From: Gammaproteobacteria bacterium
Lineage (GTDB): Bacteria; Pseudomonadota; Gammaproteobacteria; Chromatiales; Chromatiaceae
Assembly: GCA_011390365.1 (NCBI GenBank)
Contig: JAABSM010000013.1
Coordinates: forward strand, 1 to 64,000
Direction of reading: 5' to 3'
Length of the DNA stretch: 64,000 nucleotides
Position 1 is the first letter of the stretch. Each line of letters opens with the position of its first letter. Both the position numbers and the translations under genes were made by a program. The notes beneath the pieces are model-generated. The model did not search any database. It had not been told where the DNA came from and was given only the letters and a program-made list of their open reading frames with translations. This document shows positions 54,845 to 63,124 of this stretch, piece after piece.

Positions 54845-57631
54845 CTAATCGCGCAGCATCTCCTCCAGCGCCTGACGCGCCTGGTCCCTCAGCGCCACCG
54901 CCGCCCGCCAGTCCCCGCCGGCAGGCTGAATCGGCTCACCTACGCGAATCCTGATCTCGCCGCGGGCGGGTCGCCAGCTCTCGGCCGGCAGGATCTCATC
55001 CGTACCGCGGATGGCGACCGGCAGCACCGGTACACCCGCCTCGACGGCGGCGACGAAGGCCCCCAGCCGAAACGGCAACAGCCCGCCGCCGCGCACGAAG
55101 GTCCCCTCCGGGAATACCGCCAGGGGCGGCATCTCGGCCGCCGCGCGTGTCAACTCATCCGCGTCGCGACCGCTGTCGCGACGATCGAAGCGCTCCACGA
55201 ACAACACCCCCATGCGCCTCAGGAAGCGACCGGCGATGGCTTGGGAGGCGAGCTCGCGTTTGGCCACGAAGCGCCAGCGACCGGGCAGCACCGCGATCAG
55301 CGCCAGGCCGTCGAGATAGCTGCGATGGTTGGCGACCAGCACGCAGGGACCCTCGATCATGGCGTGTCGCCGCCCCTCAAGGGTCAGTGGGGTGAGGGTA
55401 AGCCTGGCCAGCCATCGTGAAGCCGCCGCCGCCACCCGCCAGCGTCTCGCCACATCAGGCAGCAGGGCCACCGCCAGCCATACCGGGATCGCGAGCAGGA
55501 CCAGCAACATCCAGCCCCGCCCCGCCACCAGCCACGCCCGCGCCGCCCGCCAGCCCCTCCGCGGCAGCCCCGCCAGCCCACCCATGGCGACGCTCAGGAA
55601 CTGCCGCCAGGGCGGCTTGTGGCCCTTGCCCAGCTTGCCCTCCAGATACAACTCGCGACAGGCGGCGCGACGAATCTTGCCGCTGGAGGTCTTGAGCACC
55701 GCCCCGGGCGGCAACAGCAGGATCTCGTCGGGGGCGACGCCAATCCGCTCAATGACCCGGCCCTGGATCGGCGCGAACAGTTTCTCGGCCCGCGCCCCCG
55801 CGCGGCGACTCTCCGCCGCCACGATCAGGCGCTCCCCCGCTTGCTCCGATTGGACGCCGAAGGCCGCCACGCAGCCCTTGCGCACCCCCTCGATCTCGCC
55901 CACCGCCTCCTCGATCTCCGCCGGATAGAGGTTGCGCCCGGCGCGAATGATCATGTCCTTGGCGCGTCCGGTGAGATAGAGCTCTCCTTGCACCAGATAG
56001 CCCAGGTCGCCGCTGTCCCGCCAGCCATCCGCCGTGATCAACGCCGCCGTCGCCACCGGATTGCGGTAATAGCCGGCGGTGGCGGAGGGGCCGCGAAACT
56101 GCACCCGCCCCTGCCGGCGATCGTCGAGCGTCTCTCCCGCCCCATCGACGATGCGCAATTGATATCCCGGCAAGGCCTTGCCGCAGGCGGGGATCGCCAT
56201 CCACGACGCAGCCCCAGCCTCCGCTGCGCATGGTTGGGCGAACCCCTGCCCCATGAGCGGATCCCGCTCGACCCGGTCAACGCACAGGCCCCGCCCCGGC
56301 GGCGGAAAGGCCAACCCCACCGCCGCCTCCGCCAATCCATACACCGGCGCCAGCGCCGTCGCCGCGAAACCGGCGGAGGCGAAACGTTCGGCGAAGGACA
56401 CCATGGTCTCGGCGCTGACCGGCTCGGCGCCGTTGAAGGCGAAGCGCCAGCTGGAGAGATCCAGCTCCGCCAATGTCGCGTCATCGATGCGACGGGTACA
56501 CAGATCGTAGGCGAAATTGGGCGCCCCCGCGAGGGTCCCGCGATGTTGGGAGATCGCCCGCAGCCAGCGCTCCGGTCGGGCGAGGAAGGTCAGCGGCGAC
56601 ATCAGCACCAGCGTCGAGGCGAAATAGAGGCTGCCCAACCAGGCCCCGATCAGGCCCATGTCGTGATAGAGGGGCAACCAGCTGACGAAGACGTCCCGCG
56701 GCCCCGCCCCGATCGCCTCGCCCATGGCGCGGATGTTGGCCAGCAGGTCGGCGTGGCTGAGCATCACCCCCTTGGGCGAGCCGGTACTGCCGGAGGTGTA
56801 TTGCAGCAGCGCCAGATCCTCGCCCCGGAGTTGCGGGCGCACCCGCAACGGCCTGTCGCAGGCGAGGCGCGTCGGCGTCACCGCCCGCCGCAGTGTCGGC
56901 ACGGCCATGCGTAACAGGCGCGCCGGCGCCAATGCCTCGGGCGAGGTCACCAGCAACCCCGCCCCCGCGTTATCCAGGATCGCCGCGTGGCGGCGCAGGT
57001 GCTCCTCGATCTGGGACGGCCGCAACGGCGGATAGATGGGCAGCGGCGCGCCGCCGGCGAGCAGCGCCCCCCAGAAGACCCCGAGGTACTGACGCCCGGT
57101 GGGCAGCATGATCGCCACCGGCTCGCCCTGGGCCATCCCCTGCTCCAGCAGACCCGCCGCGTAACTCATGGCATCGCCGTACAGATCGGCGTAGCTGAGA
57201 GACTGATAGCCGCCATAGGCATCATGGAGATGGACGTGCACCCGCTCGCCATTGCGCTTGGCATGGTGCAGCAGCACGTCGTTAAGGGTCTCCGCCGCCA
57301 GCGGCGGCTCCGCCCCTTCGGGGGCGGCCGGGCCCGTCCCGGGGATCTGGGGCGGCGCCTGCGCCTCGTCGCCGGCCTGCAATGCCGCCAGCAGATCGCC
57401 GGGGCTCGCGGCGGCGGCGGCGAGGGACTCCGGCAAGACCCGACCGAAGCGCCGCTCCAGCCGCACCACCAGTTCGACCCGGGAGAGACTATCCAGCCCC
57501 AGCTCCTCCTCCAGGTCGCTGTCCAGGCGCGGCTCGGGCAAGGCCTCGCCGCCACGCAACTCTTCAAGCAGGGTGCGCACCTCGTGGAGCAGCGCCGCTG
57601 CCCCAATCACGGAATTTGAGGAATCAGGCAT
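54845..57631 (-). CDS. ACP / fatty acyl-AMP ligase / glycerophosphate acyltransferase fusion
   Basis: 928 aa with three modules. Residues ~10-85: acyl carrier protein with phosphopantetheine Ser48 in LGLDSLSRVEL. ~110-690: fatty acyl-AMP ligase-type AMP-binding enzyme (YTSGSTGSPKGVMLSH, SWLPLYHDMGLIGAW, NGAEPVSAETM, RDSGDLG, LKTSSGKIRR). ~720-928: hydrophobic helix (MLLVLLAIPVWLAVALLP) and a PlsC-type acyltransferase with NHRSYLD (HX4D), FVERFDR and FPEGT. It probably activates a fatty acid, loads the ACP and transfers the chain to a lysophospholipid or related acceptor. Start chosen at ATG 57631; ATG 57679 would overlap the divergent gene. Confidence 0.88.
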   Translation of the reverse strand: MPDSSNSVIGAAALLHEVRTLLEELRGGEALPEPRLDSDLEEELGLDSLSRVELVVRLERRFGRVLPESLAAAAASPGDLLAALQAGDEAQAPPQIPGTGPAAPEGAEPPLAAETLNDVLLHHAKRNGERVHVHLHDAYGGYQSLSYADLYGDAMSYAAGLLEQGMAQGEPVAIMLPTGRQYLGVFWGALLAGGAPLPIYPPLRPSQIEEHLRRHAAILDNAGAGLLVTSPEALAPARLLRMAVPTLRRAVTPTRLACDRPLRVRPQLRGEDLALLQYTSGSTGSPKGVMLSHADLLANIRAMGEAIGAGPRDVFVSWLPLYHDMGLIGAWLGSLYFASTLVLMSPLTFLARPERWLRAISQHRGTLAGAPNFAYDLCTRRIDDATLAELDLSSWRFAFNGAEPVSAETMVSFAERFASAGFAATALAPVYGLAEAAVGLAFPPPGRGLCVDRVERDPLMGQGFAQPCAAEAGAASWMAIPACGKALPGYQLRIVDGAGETLDDRRQGRVQFRGPSATAGYYRNPVATAALITADGWRDSGDLGYLVQGELYLTGRAKDMIIRAGRNLYPAEIEEAVGEIEGVRKGCVAAFGVQSEQAGERLIVAAESRRAGARAEKLFAPIQGRVIERIGVAPDEILLLPPGAVLKTSSGKIRRAACRELYLEGKLGKGHKPPWRQFLSVAMGGLAGLPRRGWRAARAWLVAGRGWMLLVLLAIPVWLAVALLPDVARRWRVAAAASRWLARLTLTPLTLEGRRHAMIEGPCVLVANHRSYLDGLALIAVLPGRWRFVAKRELASQAIAGRFLRRMGVLFVERFDRRDSGRDADELTRAAAEMPPLAVFPEGTFVRGGGLLPFRLGAFVAAVEAGVPVLPVAIRGTDEILPAESWRPARGEIRIRVGEPIQPAGGDWRAAVALRDQARQALEEMLRD

Positions 57632-57640
57632 GGAATCAAT

Positions 57641-57669
57641 TTGGATAATTTTTCGAACTGGCCTACTAT
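57641..57669 (+). promoter_or_regulatory. Candidate promoter for the EAL-CZB gene
   Basis: TTGGAT (57641-57646), 17-base spacer, TACTAT (57664-57669). The start would fall at about 57676-57678, at or next to the ATG, implying a leaderless mRNA. No SD is seen, and the divergent gene starts only 46 bases away. Confidence 0.45.
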
Positions 57670-57677
57670 TGGACCCC

Positions 57678-58934
57678 ATGTCAAACCCGAAAGATCCCCG
57701 TTCGCCGCCGCCGAGCCCCTCAACGTCGATCGATGAGGCCGCCCTCGCGCGGGCCCTGCACGGCGGCGAGCTGACCTACTATTATCAGCCAAAGATCTCG
57801 CTGATCAATGGCAAGATCTGCGGCAGCGAGGCGCTGATGCGCTGGGTCCGCCCCGACGGCGAAGTGATCCTGCCCTGCAATTTCATTCCGCTGGCGGAAT
57901 CGAGCGGATTCATCACCCAACTCTCGCTAGGCATGTTTCCGCGGCTGGTGGAGGATCTGCTGATCATCCACGACTATCGCGACGAGATCTCCACCTCCTT
58001 CAACCTCTCCGCCCAGGATTTTCGCGACTCCGCCATGGTCGACGCCATTCGCGACGCCATCACCCATCACCAGCTCGATCCGGCCCGCCTCGAGGTGGAG
58101 CTGACGGAGGACTCGGTGCTGCATTGGGACAACCCCGAATTGCGGGAAAACCTGCGCAGCCTGGTGGAGCTTGGGGTCTCCCTGGGCATGGACGACTATG
58201 GCACAGGATACGCCTCGATCGACACCCTTAGCCAGTGGCCCTTTGATTGCGTGAAGCTCGACCAGGGGCTGATTCGGCGCATGAGCGGCTCCGAGAAGGC
58301 CACCACCATCGTCCAGGCGAGCATTCGCATGGCCCATCAGCTGGGCATGCGCATCGTCGCCGAAGGGATCGAGACCTCGGCGCTGTATGACTTCCTGCTC
58401 AACTCTGGATGCACCCACGCCCAGGGCTTCTGGCTCGCCTCGCCGCTGCCGCTGGAGCAGTACCTGGCGATACTCGGCAAGGATCAGCGCTGGTCGGGAC
58501 TGCCCACCGGCCTCATCCACATGGCCACCCTCGATCACATCCACTGGCGTCAGGCGTTGATCGCCGAGGTGATCGCCATCGCCTTCAAGGGCGAGACCCG
58601 CGATCAGCCCATCCGCACCCATACCCCGGAGCTGGATCCCCATAAATGCCGACTGGGGCGCTGGTACTACGGCCCGGGGCAGGAGTTTCGGGATCACCCG
58701 CTGTTCGCGGAGCTGGAGACGCCCCACTTCCGCCTGCATGAGCTGGGAGAGCAGCTGCTTGAAGCGGCGAATCGGGGCATTCCGCGCAACGAGCTGGTGG
58801 GCCTGTTGCGGCAACTCACCCGCCAATCGGCGATCGTGCTGGAGTTGCTCCAGGAACTGGAGAGCGAGGCCCTGCTCGACCATCTGCATATGGCGCACCA
58901 CGCCCCTGAACCGCTTCATGAGCGGGGCCACTGA
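57678..58934 (+). CDS. EAL cyclic-di-GMP phosphodiesterase with C-terminal CZB domain
   Basis: 418 aa. The EAL domain (~25-275) carries the c-di-GMP hydrolysis residues: SEALMRW, FNLSAQDF, VELTEDSVL, MDDYGTGYASI, KLDQGLI and VAEGIET. The C-terminal ~110 residues match the chemoreceptor zinc-binding (CZB) fold: His in DHIHWRQAL, the Cys motif KCRLGRWYYGPG, and two His near FRLHELGEQL. CZB domains sense Zn2+, so zinc may control c-di-GMP turnover. No membrane helix and no GGDEF. Overlaps the HNH gene by 17 bases. Confidence 0.88.
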   Translation: MSNPKDPRSPPPSPSTSIDEAALARALHGGELTYYYQPKISLINGKICGSEALMRWVRPDGEVILPCNFIPLAESSGFITQLSLGMFPRLVEDLLIIHDYRDEISTSFNLSAQDFRDSAMVDAIRDAITHHQLDPARLEVELTEDSVLHWDNPELRENLRSLVELGVSLGMDDYGTGYASIDTLSQWPFDCVKLDQGLIRRMSGSEKATTIVQASIRMAHQLGMRIVAEGIETSALYDFLLNSGCTHAQGFWLASPLPLEQYLAILGKDQRWSGLPTGLIHMATLDHIHWRQALIAEVIAIAFKGETRDQPIRTHTPELDPHKCRLGRWYYGPGQEFRDHPLFAELETPHFRLHELGEQLLEAANRGIPRNELVGLLRQLTRQSAIVLELLQELESEALLDHLHMAHHAPEPLHERGH

Positions 58935-59274
58935 GGACCCCGCCGCCGACCAGGATGCCCGGGAAGGCATCTGTGAGCTGTGCGGACGCCGCCTGCCCCT
59001 CACCCGCCATCACCTGATCCCCCGCACCCGCCACCGCAACCGCAAGACCCGCAAGCGCTTCACCGGCGACGCGTTGCACCAGCGCATCCTGATGGCGTGC
59101 CGCCCCTGCCACAACCAGATTCATGCCATCCTTTCGGAAAAGCAACTGGCCGACCATTACAATACCCGCGAGGCCTTGCTTGAGCAGCCGGAGATCCACC
59201 GATTCGCGGCCTGGATCTCGACCAAACCGGCGGGTTTCAAGCCCAAGTCCCGAAGCTGGAAAAAACGCCCTTAG
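58918..59274 (+). CDS. Small HNH endonuclease-like protein
   Basis: 118 aa. The N-terminal acidic tail precedes CELCGRRLPLTRHHLIPRT (Cys-x2-Cys and the HH of an HNH fold), then MACRPCHNQIHAI (second Cys pair, N and H). The C terminus is basic and Pro-rich (KPAGFKPKSRSWKK). The zinc and HNH residues look intact, so nuclease activity is possible, though some relatives of this small family have no known substrate. ATG 58918 lies inside the EAL-CZB gene. Confidence 0.75.
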   Translation: MSGATEDPAADQDAREGICELCGRRLPLTRHHLIPRTRHRNRKTRKRFTGDALHQRILMACRPCHNQIHAILSEKQLADHYNTREALLEQPEIHRFAAWISTKPAGFKPKSRSWKKRP

Positions 59275-59517
59275 CCAAAGCTTTCATAAGACCTCTCACG
59301 CAGCCACGGAGATCACGGAGGGGGATTTCTGCGTATGTTGCGTGCCTCGATGAGAGACTTGGATTGCCCCGCGGGAGCGGTATAACCATGACAAGCGAAG
59401 GAGGCCGGACTTCAGTCCGGCCTCCTCGCTCAACGGCGTTTGATCCTCACACGCCAAGGCGTGGACTCCACTCTCCCGCCAAATCTATCATACCCGGACA
59501 ACCCATGCGCGGCTGTA
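59275..59517. repeat. Intergenic repeats and hairpin
   Basis: About 243 bases between convergent genes. Holds a CTCTCACG...CACGGAG repeat copy beginning near 59285, a 13-base-stem hairpin at 59399-59426 (core GAGGCCGGACT/AGTCCGGCCTC, likely terminator-like though without a T-run), and CACACGCCAAGGCGTGG near 59450-59465, whose palindrome also occurs at 49573. Confidence 0.7.
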
Positions 59518-62500
59518 TTAGCTTTCCATCACCTCGGCCTGGAGGCGATGCAGCCAGCCCAGCAGCTCGTCCCGCGCCGCGGAGAGCTCCTGCAAGCCGC
59601 TCGCCTGCGCTTCCGGCGTAAGCGGGGCGGCGTGGATCAGACGCTCGGCCAGTTGATGCACCCGTAGATGGACCTCGCCCAGCTGGCGATAGGCCTCGAG
59701 GCCGCCATAACGGTCGCCGCGGGCGCCGTGATACCAGCGCCCGAAGCCGCATTCCCGAAGGGCGAGCGCGGGCCTCTGGCTCTCATCCTCCCCCTCCACC
59801 AGCCAGCGTCGCACCTGCTCCACCCAGCGCCGGTGCTCGGTCTCCGCGGTGAGCAGCGCCATATCCTCCCGCGACAGGCGCAGCATCGCGCTGCGCGACC
59901 AGATCGGGTGGGGATGAAAGCCCTCCAGCCAGGCCGGCAGGGTCTCCGCCGGCATCGGCTCGGCCAGGCCATAGCCCTGGGCCAGGTCGCAGCCCATTTG
60001 CAACAACACCGCCCCGTGCATGGGGCTCTCCACCCCTTCGGCGATGACCATGCGTTCAAAGGTCCTGGCGAGTCCGACGATGCCCTGGACGATATGCATG
60101 TCCTCCTCGTTTTCCAGCATGCCGCTTACGAAAACGCGGTCGATCTTCAGCACCTTGGCCGGCAGGCGGCGAAAATAGGCGAGGGAGGTGTAACCGGCGC
60201 CGAAATCGTCGATGGCGAAGGTGACGCCGCGCTGGGCGCAGGCCTCGATGAACCCGGACACCTGGGCGATGTCGCCCAGGGCGGCGCCCTCCAGCACCTC
60301 CAGGGAGAGATTCTCCGGCTTCACGCCGGGATAGCGGGCGAAGAGTTCATCCAGGCGCTCCAGCAGATCCGGTTGTCGCAGGGTCTGGGCGGAGAGATTG
60401 ATGCTCACCCCAAGCTCGATGCCCTGCTCCCGCCATGCCTGGATCTGGCGAAAGGCCAGTTCGCAGACCCGCAGATCAAGCTTGAGGGCGAGCGGGTGCC
60501 CCTCCAGGGCGGGCAGGAAGTCGCCGGGCAGCAACAGCCCTGCATCGGGGTGATGCCAGCGCACCAGCGCCTCCACGCCATGGATCTCGCCGCGACGCAT
60601 GTCGATCTGGGGTTGATAGTAGAGCTCCAGCTCCAGCTCCCCCTCGCCCAGCGCCTGATCGAGCCGCGCCAGCTGCTCGCTGCGCCGATGCGCCTGCTGG
60701 TCCTGGGCGAGATCGAAGAAGTGATAGCGATTACGGCCCAGTTGTTTGGCGCGGTACATCGCCTGGTCCGCGTGTCGCAACAGGGTATCCCCGCTGGCAT
60801 CATCATCGGGATAGAGGGTTACGCCGATGCTCGCGCTGACCCGATGCTGCTTGCCGTCCACGGCATAGGGCTCGGCGAGAACCGCCAGCAGTCGCGCCAG
60901 GGTATCGGAACACTCCGCCGCGCCCTCCAGATCCCCCAGCAGGATCACGAACTCGTCCCCGCCCAATCGGGCCGCCGCGTCTTCGGTGCGAATATTGGCG
61001 CGTATCCGCTCCGCCACCTGCTTCAACAGTTGATCCCCGGCCTCATGCCCGTAACCGTCGTTGATCGGCTTGAAGCAGTCGAGATCCAGGTAACAGACCG
61101 CCAGCAGGTTGGCACGGCGATGCGCCGTCGCCATCGCCTGAGTCAGGGCCTTGGTCAGCATCAGGCGATTGGCGAGGCCGGTGAGGGGGTCGTAAAAGGC
61201 GAGGTGCTCCAGGCGCGCCCGGTTCTCGTGCAGTTCCGTCACATCGTAGCCCACCGCCCAGGTCGCCCAGCCGGGGATGGGCGAGGCGTCGGAGACGTTG
61301 GTCCAGGAGATGGTGCGACGCGTGCCATCCTTGCGGGTGATATCCAGCTCCAGGTTGTGAAAGTCGCCCTGCTGTTTCTCGATGGCGTTCATGACCCGTT
61401 CCCGCTCCGCTTCGTCGGGGTGCAGCAGCGCCACCGCATCCGGATTACCGATCATCTCCTTCGCGGAGTATCCGGTCACCCGCTCGCACTCGTCGTTCCA
61501 GAACAGGATTCGATTCCGGTCATCAAAGGCCTCGAACAGCACCGGCATCTCGCTGACCACCCGCAAAAAGCGTTTGCGACTCTCGATCAGCTCCTGTTCC
61601 GCGCCATAGCGCTCGGAGATATCGTGGCCGATGGCGACGATCGCCGCTCGCCCCCGGTAGAGGGTGGGGCTGAGGCGCACCTCCTTGGGAAAACGGGCGC
61701 CATCCGCGCGCCGCCCCCAGAACAGCAATTGCGCCTGGCCGCCGGCCAACACATCCCGCCAGGTATCCCGCAGCGCCTCTTCGTCATTCCAGCCTCGCGC
61801 GGCGCAATCAAAAGGGGTCTTGCCGGAAAACCACTCCCTGGGATGGCCGAATATGCGGGTCGTGGCGTCGTTGACCTCCAGCAACTCGCCGTTTTCGTCG
61901 TGAATGCAGACCGAATCGGTAAAGGCATTGAACAGGCCGTGATAGCTTCGTTCCGACTCCCGGATTCGCGTCTCCGCCTGCTCCCGCTCGGCGATCTCCC
62001 GCTCCAGTTGCAGCGTTCGCTGGCGCACCTGCCGTTTGAGCAGGACGAACCACGCGACCAGCGCGCCGACCAGCCACAAACCGACCAGCAAACCCACGAA
62101 CGGGTAAAACCAGTCTGGCACGACCCGGTCGCGCCCGATCCACTTCTGGATGATACGTTCCCGCTCATGCCCATCCAGGGCGGCGAGGGCGGTATTGATC
62201 CAGTCAAGCCGCTCGACCTCCCCCTTGGGCACAGCCGCCATCAGAGTATTGGTATAGAGGGTCGATACCCCGTGGAAGGCCTCATTGGCATCCAGTTGAT
62301 GGAGCAGGAACATGCCCACCGGATAGTCGGCGACGAAGGCGAGAATCTCGCCCGCTAGCGCCGCCTCGACCATGCGCTGATTGTTGGGGTATACCGCCAG
62401 CTCCAGCGTCGGATAGTGCTGGCGCAGAAAACTCTCCTCGTATCCTCCTCTGGTTACGCCCACGGCAAGATCCGGCAGCTCCTCCAGGGAGCTGACCGAG

Positions 62501-62913
62501 ATCCAGGAGGAGACGAACAGGGAGGCGCCGAGGGGTAGCAGTTCATTGCTGAAGTCGAGATACTCGCGACGCTCCAGCGACTCGAACAGGCCGCCGTGGA
62601 GATCCGCCTCGCCGCTCTTGAGCGCCTCCAGGCTCTCGTTCCAGTCCACTAGGCGGAAACGGATCGGGGTGCCGCTCCGCTCACCGATGGCGCGCCACAA
62701 ATCGATCAACAGACCGCGCGGCTCTCCCGCGTCGTCGAGGTAGGAAAAGGGCGGCCAGGCGGCATCCTGGGAGACGACGAGCGCCTCCTGCTGAGTCGCG
62801 GTCACGGCCGCCGGCATCCACACCAGCAATAACAGGAGGACACCCCGCCAGCCATGACGGCGCCCAACCTCGCGACGCCCGCCAAGGGCGCCTGAACTCC
62901 CTGGAACAACCAC
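59518..62913 (-). CDS. Membrane sensor: SBP-PAS-PAS-GGDEF-EAL-CZB
   Basis: 1131 aa. Signal sequence (~22-40), a periplasmic family-3 solute-binding domain (~45-265, with VSQDAAWPPFSYLDDAGEPR and LKSGEADLHGG), a membrane helix (WFYPFVGLLVGLWLVGALVA), a coiled coil, two PAS domains (~325-445 and ~455-580), GGDEF with an intact RLGGDEFVILL, EAL with VEALVRWHH, INLSAQT, DDFGAGYTSLAYF and AEGVES, and a C-terminal CZB module with ECGFGRWYHGARGDRYG. Both cyclase and phosphodiesterase motifs look intact. It likely senses a periplasmic ligand and cytoplasmic zinc or redox cues. Start is GTG 62913 with SD GGAGAG. Convergent with the EAL-CZB/HNH pair. Confidence 0.9.
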   Translation of the reverse strand: MVVPGSSGALGGRREVGRRHGWRGVLLLLLVWMPAAVTATQQEALVVSQDAAWPPFSYLDDAGEPRGLLIDLWRAIGERSGTPIRFRLVDWNESLEALKSGEADLHGGLFESLERREYLDFSNELLPLGASLFVSSWISVSSLEELPDLAVGVTRGGYEESFLRQHYPTLELAVYPNNQRMVEAALAGEILAFVADYPVGMFLLHQLDANEAFHGVSTLYTNTLMAAVPKGEVERLDWINTALAALDGHERERIIQKWIGRDRVVPDWFYPFVGLLVGLWLVGALVAWFVLLKRQVRQRTLQLEREIAEREQAETRIRESERSYHGLFNAFTDSVCIHDENGELLEVNDATTRIFGHPREWFSGKTPFDCAARGWNDEEALRDTWRDVLAGGQAQLLFWGRRADGARFPKEVRLSPTLYRGRAAIVAIGHDISERYGAEQELIESRKRFLRVVSEMPVLFEAFDDRNRILFWNDECERVTGYSAKEMIGNPDAVALLHPDEAERERVMNAIEKQQGDFHNLELDITRKDGTRRTISWTNVSDASPIPGWATWAVGYDVTELHENRARLEHLAFYDPLTGLANRLMLTKALTQAMATAHRRANLLAVCYLDLDCFKPINDGYGHEAGDQLLKQVAERIRANIRTEDAAARLGGDEFVILLGDLEGAAECSDTLARLLAVLAEPYAVDGKQHRVSASIGVTLYPDDDASGDTLLRHADQAMYRAKQLGRNRYHFFDLAQDQQAHRRSEQLARLDQALGEGELELELYYQPQIDMRRGEIHGVEALVRWHHPDAGLLLPGDFLPALEGHPLALKLDLRVCELAFRQIQAWREQGIELGVSINLSAQTLRQPDLLERLDELFARYPGVKPENLSLEVLEGAALGDIAQVSGFIEACAQRGVTFAIDDFGAGYTSLAYFRRLPAKVLKIDRVFVSGMLENEEDMHIVQGIVGLARTFERMVIAEGVESPMHGAVLLQMGCDLAQGYGLAEPMPAETLPAWLEGFHPHPIWSRSAMLRLSREDMALLTAETEHRRWVEQVRRWLVEGEDESQRPALALRECGFGRWYHGARGDRYGGLEAYRQLGEVHLRVHQLAERLIHAAPLTPEAQASGLQELSAARDELLGWLHRLQAEVMES

Positions 62914-63124
62914 AAACCGCTCTCCAATCTTTACACAACCATGGCTGGAAATTGTGACCCAGTTTCAACGACACGTTTACAGTATAGCCCCGCAACCAGA
63001 TAATGCACTAAGTTTTGCCAGACAATTTTCGCCCTTTCCACACAGCCCCGCGCCGAAAGTTGTACTCCGCCCCCAAGCAGGCTAACCTCATGCGTACGTT
63101 TTCCTACACAAGAGCAATCACAAG

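Noticed and set aside
59668-62358. 896-codon open frame on the plus strand
   Set aside because: Antisense to the SBP-PAS-GGDEF-EAL-CZB gene; low-complexity shadow.
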